A stretch of DNA of 64,000 nucleotides from Sycon ciliatum (taxonomy: Eukaryota; Porifera; Calcarea; Leucosolenida; Sycettidae): positions 10,333,145-10,397,144 of the forward strand of contig NC_088654.1 of the NCBI RefSeq assembly GCF_964019385.1. Direction: 5' to 3'. The notes under the pieces were generated by a model. It was not told where the DNA came from, did not search any database, and saw only the letters and a program-made list of their open reading frames with translations. The translations under genes were made by a program, and so were the position numbers. Positions 54,490-64,000 of the stretch are shown here, in pieces. The first letter of the stretch is position 1, and each line of letters starts with the position of its first letter.

Positions 54490-54852
54490 AACACCACCAT
54501 TTACTAAACAATCAGCTCATGCGATAACATTGCACACCACTGACTTACGGTACTGACCTTCTACAGCTAACTGGCCAGCAGTTCCAGCACATATTGGATG
54601 TGCACTCCAACAGCCTTCCAACTTGGAAGGTTCTAAGTTATAGAAATAACATGAGGAGGGGAAGTTGAGCCCAACCAAGATAAGCACGATCATGTTATGT
54701 CTATAACTTAGAACCTTCCAAGTTGGATGGCTGTTGGAGTGCACATCCAAGATGTGCTAGAGCTGGTAGCCAGTTGGTTGTAGAACGTCAGTGCCGTCGG
54801 TCAGTGTCGTGCAATGTTATCGCATGAGCTGATTGTTTAGTAACTGGTGGTG
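54490..54852. mobile_element. Foldback MITE with about 155-bp arms
   Basis: Left taacaccaccatttactaaa and right tttagtaactggtggtgtt are inverse, and pairing extends through ccttccaacttggaaggttc. One arm recurs at 23999 and a fragment at about 35043. Confidence 0.8.
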
Positions 54853-54912
54853 TTTGTCGGCAGTATAGCGTAACTTGCAGCTTCTCGGTCCTTTTTTATT
54901 TACTATAAATTT

Positions 54913-55604
54913 TAGTGTTGAAACGAGCGTATCTATAACAAACAAGCGATCAGTTCCACTAACGAGCAAGCTATCGAGCGAGCTAACGAGTTTCATTGAT
55001 GTGGCAAATATGAATATTTTTTTGAATATTTTTTTCTAAGTTCGATTTTTTTCAGCTGGTTCAAATTATCACCGCCGGCATTTGGGGTTGCTGCTGCTTC
55101 ACTTCGGACTGCTGTTTGGTGTCGAGATGTCTTTTCAGCGCCATCGTCGATTAGCCTTTGTAAGAATAGACCGTTTTGCAAAGATTGCAAGTAGCCCTGG
55201 TCTTCGCTGCATCGCGGGAAAAAACTTCCAAACGACTGAGCGTAACTTTCACTCGAATGGAGAGGTGACCGAAGCATATCCTGCGACAGGTCAGCAGATG
55301 CGGAACAAGACATCAGTAGAGTCCACCAAAGCTGCAACGACAACTGAAACAACTCAAGTGTCGTGCAGGCATACAGTCACCTGTAACTGCGAGTGATTTT
55401 CACTTTGCGCGGGACTGGACTCTCGATCGACCAGGGAGTCGTAAAATATTTTACGACTCCCCGCGCGGCCCCGGTCGACATGTACTGCCATGTGTACGGA
55501 GTACGGTGTACGGTGTTCGTTAGTGCAAACGAGCTGGCCGCACAAACGAGCCGAGTTTCTGGCGAGCGAGATAACGAGTATCCGGTGAGATCGTTTCAAC
55601 ACTA
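54913..55604. mobile_element. hAT-type non-autonomous element (692 bp)
   Basis: Ends TAGTGTTGAAACGA and TCGTTTCAACACTA, with perfect 8-bp duplication ataaattt (54905-54912, 55605-55612). Short frames inside are not recognised. Confidence 0.9.
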
Positions 55605-55736
55605 ATAAATTTATCCTTGGTTCTCCATCCGAGTTCACCTCTTTTGACGTAAATAGAGTAACGTGGTGCAAAAAGAGGAAAATAGAAATTAATAATGATG
55701 CCCCAAAGCGCTAAGTTCATAATAGACTCATGCAAG

Positions 55737-56152
55737 TACAGTAAAACCTGTAACAAAAGACCACCGTGACTAGCGACCAGCCTGGTACTACAGTAAAACC
55801 TGTAACTAAAGACCACCGTGACTAGCGACCAGCCTGGTACTACAGTAAAACCTGTAACTAAAGACCACCGTGACTAGCGACCAGCCTGGTACTACAGTAA
55901 AACCTGTAACTAAAGACCACCGTGACTAGCAACCAGCCTGGCACTACAGTAAAACCTGTAACTAAAGACCACCGTGACTAGCGACCAGCCTGGTACTACA
56001 GTAAAACCTGTAACTAAAGACCACCGTGACTAGCGACCAGCCTGGTACTACAGTAAAACCTGTAACTAAAGACCACCGTGACTAGCGACCAGCCTGGTAC
56101 TACAGTAAAACCTGTAACAAAAGACCACCGTGACTAGCGACCAGCCTGGTAC
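55737..56152. repeat. 52-bp satellite made from a MITE end (8 units)
   Basis: Eight exact-length units starting tacagtaaaacctgtaac and ending cctggtac, at 52-bp steps from 55737. A ninth start at 56153 is the left end of the full M1 element. Confidence 0.95.
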
Positions 56153-56154
56153 TA

Positions 56155-56618
56155 CAGTAAAACCTGTAACTAAAGACCACCGTGACTAGCGACAAGCCTG
56201 GTTGTAGAGACCACTTCGCCAGGCACGGACGGTCTCACATTGTGTACGCTTCTCGTTGGCTGAGAATTCGAAAGAAACGAGAAGCAATGTTCTCTCGAAC
56301 TTCGAATATTTGCGAAGCTTGTTTTTTGCTCTTTGTCTTGCAATGTGGCTGTTCGCAGCCGACCCTGCACTGTGGTTTTGCTGTTGCAAATGTGAGGTGT
56401 GAGAGAGAACATATAATTATGGTTGTGCGGTGCAAACCTCTAACTAAGGACCACCTGCCACTATGTACCGCTTTCTCTGGCGCCAAGTCGAAGGGGTGGT
56501 CGTTGTTCACATGTTTTACTGTAAATATGTGAATGTGAGACGGTCCGTGCCTGGCAAAGTGGTGTGTAATACCAGGTTGGTCGCTAGTCAAGGTGGTCTT
56601 TAGTTACAGGTTTTACTG
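56155..56618. mobile_element. Full-length M1 MITE (464 bp, TA target)
   Basis: Ends CAGTAAAACCTGTAACTAA and TTAGTTACAGGTTTTACTG, flanked by TA. TIRs of about 90 bp extend through the gcacggac/gtccgtgc segment. The interior has a second, smaller inverted repeat homologous to 12742-12845. Confidence 0.85.
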
Positions 56619-57156
56619 TACAGCACTTCAAAAGTACGAGCCAGGTTCAAATTCCACGAGCACTACATTGTATGTTTGAACTCATAGAATGTGACAATGT
56701 GTACATTACAAGTACAGGTGCGGACCAGTACCACTAGACCGAAATACTCCATCTTAAGTGTACACAGGCGCCATGATAAAATAATTATAATAACAGTGTC
56801 CTCGAGTCAAGTCCTCTTCAAATTCCGAACTCTTGAAATATGTGAAAAAGAAGAAGAAAACACATGTGAACGAGTTAAGAAGCAACTACCCACAGCTGTT
56901 ACAAAAACAGTCAGAACGTGCAATAACACGGCAAAAAACGGACAGGCTACAGACATACAACAACTTAAGGCCTGGGTCTAACACATCTCCAGTGTGCAAA
57001 CCAACTTATTTACAGTCGTGGATAGTTGCTTCATAACTCTTTCCCATGGGTTTCCTTCTTCTACTTTTACATTCAATTCTGGCCCATTATCCGAGTTCAA
57101 TCTTAATATGCTTCACCCTTCCAATGGCACCCCAGATAAAACTATGATGGACTCAC

Positions 57157-57315
57157 TTGCTTTGCTGGAAGTCGACGATGGGAAAAGAGCTTCTCCACGC
57201 CAAGTTGGCAGACACACAAATGATCCATCGGTATCAATGCACTGTGATGTGGTCGTACAGGGATTCTCAGCAGAGGTTTGACACTCGTTGATATTTTCAC
57301 ATACGTCATCTTTTC
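57157..57315 (-). CDS. Multi-EGF membrane protein, EGF-like exon
   Basis: 159 nt, phase 1 to 1. Acceptor gctgtccgcctag (57316), donor GTGAGT from 57156. It reads KDDVCENINECQTSAENPC, TTTSQCIDTDGSFVCLPTW, a calcium-binding EGF pattern (DxNEC...C...CxDTxGSxxC). The usual last cysteine after GSFVC is not in place and the exon continues with a Ser-rich stretch, so this domain may be degenerate or completed by the next exon. Confidence 0.75.
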
Positions 57316-57504
57316 CTAGGCGGACAGCATAAGCATTGACAGTCACGGATTGTCAGCATCGGTTGCAAGGAAGAAAGTTAGAAGCCATTGCCCCAGATGT
57401 CTACAGATGTTGTCAGTGCAGCTGCATATCCTTGCAGTTGCTAGCTGCTCTTGCTAAACAGTCCTTTTCCAAGGTACTGTCAAATGACAGTCTTGTAGTT
57501 GGAT

Positions 57505-57719
57505 TACTGTAATTTCACAAATTTTCGGTGTACTTTTATTTTCTGTACTTTCGGTGCGCTTGTTTCATACCTAAAATTTCAATACACCAAACAAACACTA
57601 ACACACATAATGATCCAATAGGGAACTGCTTCTCTGTACCGAAAATTTCTGTTCACCTAACCCGGCCTGTTGCCCTCATACCGAAAATATTGAGCACCGA
57701 AAATTTCTGAAATTAGAGT
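57505..57719. mobile_element. 215-bp MITE-like element
   Basis: Ends TACTGTAATTTCACAAATTT and AAATTTCTGAAATTAGAGTA are imperfect inverses. Inner accgaaaatttctg repeats. Confidence 0.7.
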
Positions 57720-58039
57720 AGTTTACTTAGCACCAGTACATTTCATACACAGTCATAATATTTCAACTCCTCTTCTATCTACATGTGAGGCATTGGCAGC
57801 AAGAACCGGAGTCCTGGCGATTTTTCAAAATTCGAATGTTTGCAGAAAACAGAACCGATGTCGTTATTTGGTCACCGCGATCAAAGCGAAAAGACTTCTT
57901 GCGCTATCGCTTTGAAAGTGACTTCTTCTTGGTGGTAGTCGTCAATAAAATTGGTCGTTGCTGTTGTAGTTTATCTGAAAACACGTTGGACGTCCAGGTA
58001 GACGGTTTTAGCCGCCATGGAGACGCTAGCCTTTGGTGG

Positions 58040-58215
58040 ATAAGGCTCGAACAGTTGGTAGATTCTGCTCGAAAAGAAATGAATATGCCAGAACCATACA
58101 AAAGTCAAGTCACTCACCCTCCTTGAATTCTGCTCCATTTCTTCGCCAACATACCAAACATGCATGAAACCGTCCAAAAAAGAGACAACACGTTGCCAAT
58201 TTTCTGCGGGCATTA
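58040..58215. mobile_element. Relative of the 35875 MITE
   Basis: agattctgctcgaaaag, gccagaaccatacaaa, gaattctgctccatttctt and gccaattttctgc are shared in the same order. Confidence 0.7.
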
Positions 58216-58619
58216 TCCGCCAAACACTACTCCAGGCCCGCCCAAGGCATATTCATTGTGTCGTGTTGAGTTCTGTTGAAAGCTATATCATGCACCTGCT
58301 TTTTAAAAGTTGCACTTAAAGGGACAGCCGTCAACAGCAGTGACAATAGTAATCTCAATAGTTATGCGATGGTATCCTACCTTGAAGGCAAAATCCCGCC
58401 TTGCAAACACATCGATAGCTTCCTTCAGTATCGTTACACTGCTCATTTAAACCGCACGTTACACTTCAAAGTGATTTTTGGCATCTATTATAAACATGCG
58501 CTTAGACTAGCTTCCAGCACTGCAGCTCAAGATAGACCTCAACCTGTCTGGAACCACACAATGGTTCAGAGCCATGGAGGTGCATTACCGTTACCATTCT
58601 CCTGAAACCAGCATGTTAA

Positions 58620-59172
58620 CCCTTTAAGAGCCGCCCCATACTTGAATGCGTCGTAAATGACGCATTCAAATGCAAAACTGCAAAAGATCGTAACTCAGTC
58701 CAATCTCGCTCAAACCCAGTGATCGAAATATCCAGGGCGAAGAGAAAACTCTCACCTGTCGGGAGAAACAATCCGCGAAATGCTGCGAGCAACGATTCCT
58801 GAGATAAATCACTCGTAAGTTGAGCCGCGATCGCGGCAATTTCAAAAGCGGGAAGTGCGACTTTAGTGTTGAAAATTTTGAGACTTTTCGTCACGCTGGT
58901 TTACTCGAATTTGCACGGATTTCACTGTTGATATTGTCAAGAGTACACAGCGAAATTTTTTTACAACTCCACGATCGAGTAAAATGAAATATCTGGAGCG
59001 GGACGCAATTGGACGCATTTGGGGCTATCATGATCGACCTCATTCTCTTCCTCTCGCGGAGACCTTTCCAGGAAGCCCTAGATTTTGAGGATTGAGTGAG
59101 TAGAACTGAAGCTATGATCCAAGGAACACGAAAAATGCAGAATTATGAAATTTTCCTGTGGCTCTTAAAGGG
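58620..59172. mobile_element. piggyBac-type MITE (553 bp)
   Basis: Ends CCCTTTAAGAGCC and GGCTCTTAAAGGG, flanked by TTAA at 58616-58619 and 59173-59176. TTAA targets with CCC-starting ends are the piggyBac mark. A 92-codon frame inside is not a transposase I recognise. Confidence 0.9.
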
Positions 59173-59400
59173 TTAAGGTGGCAGCCTAACCATAAATTTC
59201 ATGTGGCGTTCAATTGACCGTAACTTTGGTTTCTCTCAATGGATTTGAGTGAAATTTTCACCACACACTCCTGCCACTATCCCGGTCCTCTGGACATGAT
59301 TTAAAAGTTCTTGCGCTTCACTGACAGGCTTTACAGGCCGGAAAAACTCACAACTCCGGCATATTGCCACGGTGCGCGAGTCACTCAGGGGCAAAAAAAT

Positions 59401-59735
59401 TAGTGCTGAAACGAGTACGCCGAGTACTCGAGTACCCGCTCGTTGAGTACTCGACTCGATATCAAAAAAGGACTCGATACTCGATAAATAAATAAATAAA
59501 ATATAAAACTAAAAAAACTTGATAGTGACGTACACGTCCGTCGTCCATGTGGCTTTGCAATGAAAATGTGTGTTTATTGAAGGATATTGAATTGCGTAAA
59601 TGGTGTGCAAAAAATTGGGTATGTGGTACTGACGTCATGACATATATGCGCATGTGTGCTTATAGAGTACTCGATACTCGACTCGATAGTGACAGTACTC
59701 GCTCGATAGCTTATGGAGTACTCGTTTCAGCACTA
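59401..59735. mobile_element. hAT-type MITE (335 bp)
   Basis: Ends TAGTGCTGAAACGAGTAC and GTACTCGTTTCAGCACTA, between A-rich flanks that fit an imperfect 8-bp duplication. Full of actcgatactcg-type repeats. Same family as 54913-55604 by its ends. Confidence 0.8.
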
Positions 59736-60168
59736 AAAAAATGCATTTACAATTTTTTTCACATTATCTTGCCCATTCTGTCCGTGTGCGGGATTCAAAC
59801 CGAAAAAAGTCCAGAAGCAGCCATGGGTGGTGGGATAGGGCTCCTCAACGTGGCCCTGGAATCTGTCACAATGGCACGAGTGGGCGTTCTCTGACAGACT
59901 CCCAAAGAACCAAGTGAATTTTTGAATTTTTTTAGGTTCAGGGCGTGCTACGAGGTCGTACCTTTGATACAACATCCAGTCCTGGGACCTCCACAGTAAG
60001 CCATTTCCACAGCGCTGCACACCAAATCAAGGATACCCTCAAAAATCGGCAAAGACTACCACTCACGTTCCACTACCGCCTAGTACTGAATCCTACCTGA
60101 CTTCTTGACACGACTCAAACTTGCCAAAGTCACTAAATCAACGTCAACTACAATAATCCAGCCACATA

Positions 60169-60932
60169 CAGTCAGACCTCGTTTATCCGGTCCTCGTTTA
60201 TCCGGATCCCTCGCCATCCGGAAGAAAATCGCTGGTTACCAATGTGCAGCATATGTTATGCATACAACATAACCGGACCTCGCGATCCGCATACCGGTGC
60301 ATGATTTTGTGTACAAACTGGTTAAAATGTGTACAAAATGCTTTGTCGTATCCGGTTGCATGTGGCTGGCTAGCGCCTGCAGAAGCTAGTATCAATGAGT
60401 TGTACAAGCAAATGAGGTCCTTGACCTGCTGGGTGTGTGCGGACAGCACTCAGTTGCATCAAGAGTACATGAAAACAAGAGTGTGCAGCTCGGATGGGTT
60501 GCTGTCACGGCGAAATTCCGTGATTACATCATTTTAGTGATGTAGTGCGTACAAGCAGGATTCAAGCAGGTCTCTTTCTGCACAACTGCAGCTCAGTTGT
60601 ACGCACTACGCCATTTCCCGCCTAGATCTGGGCCAAATATGATGTAATCACGGAATTTCGCCGTGACAGACACCCATAGCAGAAAAGGCCCCAAGCTGCA
60701 CACTCTGGTTTTCATGTACTCTTGGTTGCATGCACTTGTCATTTTTCTCGCTTGGTTTACATACTGGGCACGCTAGTTGTACTGCATAGGACCCGTCTAC
60801 ATGTATGTATGATGTCACTGCTTTTGACATGCCACATGCATATACAGTATGTGTGTTCAGTTATCCGGTTACCTCGCCTATCCGGATGTTTTTGTGGAAA
60901 ACAGATGTGTGCGGTTAAGCGAGGTCTGACTG
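60169..60932. mobile_element. Pogo/Tigger-like TIR element (764 bp) with nested elements
   Basis: Ends CAGTCAGACCTCGTTTATCC and GCGAGGTCTGACTG, flanked by TA (60167-60168, 60933-60934). Inside, gagtacatgaaaacaagagt pairs with its inverse near 60705, and a second TIR element lies at 60506-60668. Confidence 0.85.
60506..60668. mobile_element. Nested MITE with 30-bp TIRs
   Basis: Ends tgtcacggcgaaattccgtg and cacggaatttcgccgtgaca are perfect inverses, and the pairing continues through attacatcat. Confidence 0.85.
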
Positions 60933-61258
60933 TATCTGCAACATCAGGAGGGTTCTGGCAAAAGTCCTGCTGCACGGCGGTGGGCTTTGCAGCCCAATAC
61001 ATGGCTAAAAAATGTGATTTTTTGAACTTGGAGCAAAATTCTGCACACTTTCGCGTTTTCCATGATACGACAAGTTGCACGGTCTCCCCAGATTCAAATA
61101 CAGTGCTGCCAAAAAGTGACAGCGTGGAACAAAAAAACGTTCCTTACAAAGGCACAATTTCGGCCAGAACTCTTGAACGGCTGGTCAGATCGAGGCAAAA
61201 CTTTCAGATCTGTTGCAGTTGTTCATGCTCTTTCAACTGATATTGTCAGCAAACATAC

Positions 61259-61540
61259 CTTGCCAGACAAATCCCGTTTTGCACAAACATTGATATGATC
61301 CCACGGTATCTTTGCATAGCATATCAGCAGAGCAGTCCGCCTGGCCATTACAGCATTCATCAATGTTTTCACAACGAGGAGATGTCAGCGATGTGGGTTG
61401 TAGAATATCCTGGAAGCCAGCATCACACCTACACTCATACGACCCGATTGTATTTAAGCAAGTTGAGTTCTGTGGACATGTGACAGCACTGCTACTGGTT
61501 GTAGAACATTCATTGACATCCGAACATGTTCTCCCAGATC
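61259..61540 (-). CDS. Multi-EGF membrane protein, two-EGF exon
   Basis: 282 nt, phase 1 to 1. Acceptor ttttctttccaatcccag (61541), donor GTATGT from 61258. Two calcium-binding EGF domains: first CSDVNECSTTSSSAVTC, NSTCLNTIGSYECRCDAGF; then CENIDECCNGQADC, DMLCKDTVGSYQCLCKTGF. Each has the D/N-x-(D/N)-E-C start and the G-S-Y-x-C-x-C core used for calcium binding and rigid domain packing. Joins in frame to the exon at 62624-62749 upstream and toward 57157-57315 downstream. Confidence 0.9.
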
Positions 61541-61604
61541 CTGGGATTGGAAAGAAAAACAGGCACAATTAGTTGAATTAGAATGGTTTGGAGAACTTCA
61601 AATT

Positions 61605-61945
61605 CAAAGGATCAGTCGGGGAAGTGAACTGCCTGAAAAGAGAAAGAAATTCCAGACCCAACAGGGCTCAACACGGGACCACGCTTGTCATGCGCAATGT
61701 TCTAACCAACTGAGCTTTGGAACCAGGCTGAAACTAGGAGGCACTGACAAGTTTTTGTCACTCCAAAGGCAGCTCACAACACGTGCCACACATCCTGATG
61801 GCACTCGGGTCATTTCCCTTCCCAGGAGTCAGTCACTTTCTGGAACGTCCTACCGGAAGAGAAAGAAAGGGATTAATTTTTAAAGGATCGAGAGAAATTC
61901 AAGTTCAAAGGATCAGTCGGGGAAGTGAACTGCCTGAAAAGAGAA
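61605..61945. repeat. Direct 45-bp repeat flanking a SINE-like insertion
   Basis: aaaggatcagtcggggaagt through gaaaagagaaa is present at 61610 and again at 61901. The intervening 61649-61735 is tRNA-like on the minus strand. The stretch at 61835-61880 (tctggaacgtcctaccgga) resembles the WNVLP end of a LINE. Confidence 0.65.
61650..61735 (-). mobile_element. tRNA-derived SINE head
   Basis: The minus strand carries an A-box-like agctcagttggttagaac, a possible anticodon stem-loop cgcatgacaagcg (loop atgacaa) and a weak B box gtgttgagccc. The acceptor ends pair partly. Too degenerate for a tRNA gene. Confidence 0.55.
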
Positions 61946-62623
61946 AAAGGCAACTATTTGAGACTCTTGTACTCCCCAATGCCGTAGACGGCAAGCTGTT
62001 TCGGCCATAAAGAGGGCTTATGTTGAGTTGTGAGGGCGACTGAATTGTCATTTACTAATTTGAGCTAGCACTCAGAAACTTAGATTAGGCCTTGAAAGCT
62101 ATGACGTCAGAAGGCAATTTCTTTAGGCAAATACTGACTCTTGGATTCACTATGGCCATGGTGAATTACATGTATGAGGTGTGATGGGTGGACGAGTCGA
62201 ATGTACTTCCTCCAAGTGATCGCAATTGTTGCTTCCCAGAGCGATTGTTTCAAATCTATTCCGTCCACTCGAAGTAAATAAATCAGCTGGAAATTGAGGC
62301 AGGGCATTGCTGACAGACAAAGCTTGAGTTTGTGGCGTCCAGCTTTGCTGCACTTGCGGCTGAGGATGTCTTCATGAGACTTTGAGGCAGACCCTTCAGA
62401 AATACAGAAGATGTTGAACAAGCCGGGCATCCAGGTTCAGGTCTTGAAACTTCGATTTCCAAGCGATCTATGGTTCAAGGTAGCAGGCAGTGATGGCAAA
62501 CTAACATTTATGAAGGACACCGTACCGACCCTCCAGCGGCCGTACCACCTTAAATTACCTTCCAATGCCCCTGTGTGACATAGCACTTTCAAACATTGTA
62601 ATAATCACCACAATAGAATTTAC

Positions 62624-62749
62624 CCGAAAATCCGTTTGAACATTGGCATGTGTATGACCCTGGTGAGTCAATGCACACCTCATTTGTTGCACAGGGTGTG
62701 AATCCACCAACCTCACATTCATTGGCGTTGGTGCAAATCCCACCACCTC
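62624..62749 (-). CDS. Multi-EGF membrane protein, single-EGF exon
   Basis: 126 nt, phase 1 to 1. Acceptor cttgtcctgttag (62750), donor GTAAAT from 62623. Reads GGGICTNANECEVGGFTPC, ATNEVCIDSPGSYTCQCSNG, one complete six-cysteine EGF domain with an NxNEC start. Flanking introns contain no other exon that I can support. Confidence 0.88.
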
Positions 62750-63115
62750 CTAACAGGACAAGAATGCATCCGACCAAAAAAAGAAAAAAACACATTGAAA
62801 TTGAACATAGAACGCAGCATCCATGCATTCTGAAATGAAATCGGCGAAACTGTTCAAAATAGGACAACATAGTGCTACAGCTGTCAAGTTTGTACTCTTT
62901 TACTGATGCCTGCATGCAGCTGATCACATTGTTTGATCACAGAGTATCCCAAGGAACCACTTCCACTATGAAGTTAATACTAGCTTTTACTGTATGTTCA
63001 ACTCTGATGTAATCTACATGTACTGAAGAACAAGACAAAGAGTACCGTACAGTCAAATACATTTTAAATGACTAGGTGCGGATTCCTATGACATCAAATA
63101 TCTTTATAGACTCAC

Positions 63116-63472
63116 TGTAGTATCCTGATTTGCATGTACAGTAATAACTTGCCAACGTATCAACACAGATTTCGTTCATTGCACACAGCGAGGTATTCAC
63201 CGCACATTCATTTATCTGCTGGCAGTTGGATCCGTTATTCGACAACGTCAGCATGGGCAGACATACGCAGTTGTAGTTCAAGGTGCATGGCAGTAGCGTG
63301 CAGGTTGGAAAGAGGGTACACTTGGTGCTAAACTGCTGGCGGCAAACGCTCGCGTCCTGGCAGCCAAGATCACGACCGCCGTAGAGTTTCCCGCTCGGGC
63401 ACTCACAGAAGAACTTGGTTCTGTTATCATCATGATAGCATCCCACATATGCTCCTTTGCATGTGTCTATCA
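63116..63472 (-). CDS. Multi-EGF membrane protein, cysteine-rich plus EGF exon
   Basis: 357 nt, phase 1 to 1. Acceptor pyrimidine tract ending catgtgcag (63473), donor GTGAGT from 63115. The first 75 residues or so are cysteine-rich without clear EGF spacing (DTCKGAYVGCYHDDNRTKFF, CECPSGKLYGG). A calcium-binding EGF follows: CQQINECAVNTSLC, MNEICVDTLASYYCTCKSGY. This is the most 5' exon seen; the gene starts beyond the window or in unrecognised exons to the right. Confidence 0.82.
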
Positions 63473-64000
63473 CTGCACATGGAGAGGAGAAGGCAAACAA
63501 AAAACTCACGGTAAACCAGTGCAATTATTGTGAATACAGATACACCTCTTCAGCACTGATGCAAAGGAATATTAGTATATTCGGAATCATGATTCAAGAA
63601 TACCGACATCAAAAAGGATATGTACGAAAGCAGGCAGTGACAGTCGAATATACGTTTACTCGAAGATTCGTGCTGCGTTGCTGTAGTATGCTGCTCCAAC
63701 GATGATTTCCTCCGCATTGTTGATGATGAGAGGGAAGACATAATGTTTTGAGAACTGTGAAGCTTGTTCTGTGAACAAAATTGCTCTGTCACCAGTGGAT
63801 CTTGCTACTGTATCTACATTATCTGTACACAACATGAATATTGGGTCTGATTGAGTGAAGTGATTGAGCCACTTAAGAAGAATGCAGAATATTCGTTCGT
63901 CGCGCCGAAGCGATATTCGAGGGAGTATTCGTTCGAAGAAAATACCATTTGTTGCATGACTGCTCTCCAGGATAAACACCAATGGGCCGTTGGTGTTTCA
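63473..64000. other. No firm feature to window end
   Basis: A 108-codon minus-strand frame (63982-63656) shows no known domain. The last 120 bases hold tattcgttcg repeats like those in the hAT-type elements, probably another such end. Confidence 0.35.

Noticed and set aside
55737-56204. Regular 52-bp repeats resembling a CRISPR array
   Set aside because: Units are contiguous with no unique spacers and are transposon ends.
60722-61240. 172-codon plus-strand frame
   Set aside because: It crosses the end of a TIR element into unrelated sequence and opposes the EGF gene; no domain.
61650-61735. Genuine tRNA gene
   Set aside because: The A box and anticodon loop look plausible but the T arm and acceptor stem do not pair fully; better as a SINE head.

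Overview
The window looks like animal (metazoan) nuclear DNA that is gene-poor and full of repeats. The evidence is split genes with GT/AG-bounded exons: EGF-like exons all in phase 1, and 72-bp leucine-rich-repeat exons in phase 2. There are also many terminal-inverted-repeat (TIR) elements with classical target duplications, non-LTR and Penelope-like retroelement remnants, tRNA-derived SINEs and one intact Ty3/gypsy chromovirus. An aquatic invertebrate fits best; I cannot name the species.

Two host genes can be supported, both on the minus strand. One is a secreted or surface LRR protein: a signal-like segment plus LRR N-cap exon at 24332-24489 and 72-nt LRR exons at 20094-20165 and 18017-18088. 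The other is a multi-EGF single-pass membrane protein: extracellular exons at 63116-63472, 62624-62749, 61259-61540 and 57157-57315, and a transmembrane/cytoplasmic last exon at 51885-52378. Both are incomplete in what I can see, and their introns carry most of the mobile elements.

From left to right: 1-9 kb holds LINE ORF1 and endonuclease remnants, a pogo-like transposase relic and two hammerhead-ribozyme repeats, one split by a SINE. 11-20 kb holds PIF/Harbinger and hAT elements and copy A of a 2.7-kb repeat. 20-29 kb holds LRR exons, a third hammerhead repeat and a DDE transposase relic. 29.7-34.8 kb is a complete chromovirus with identical LTRs, inserted into a SINE. 35-39 kb holds LINE remnants and a tandem duplication. 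39.7-40.8 kb is a cluster of hammerhead-bearing repeats. 41-45 kb is copy B of the 2.7-kb repeat inside an element with an 8-bp target duplication. 45-51 kb holds Penelope-like fragments, one as a 0.5-kb inverted pair. 51-64 kb is the EGF gene, with minisatellites and at least eight TIR elements in its introns.

The most notable signals are three. (1) There are several families of type I hammerhead ribozymes, with intact catalytic cores at 3701, 23507 (minus), 39723, 39948 and 40736 (minus). One pair is in tandem with cleavage sites 225 nt apart, the arrangement of retrozymes and Penelope-associated ribozymes. (2) The chromovirus has a canonical -1 frameshift module: an in-register heptamer, a 4-nt spacer and a foldable H-type pseudoknot. 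(3) Comparing duplicated copies exposes palindromic micro-insertions, and the end of one transposon family has grown into a 52-bp satellite.
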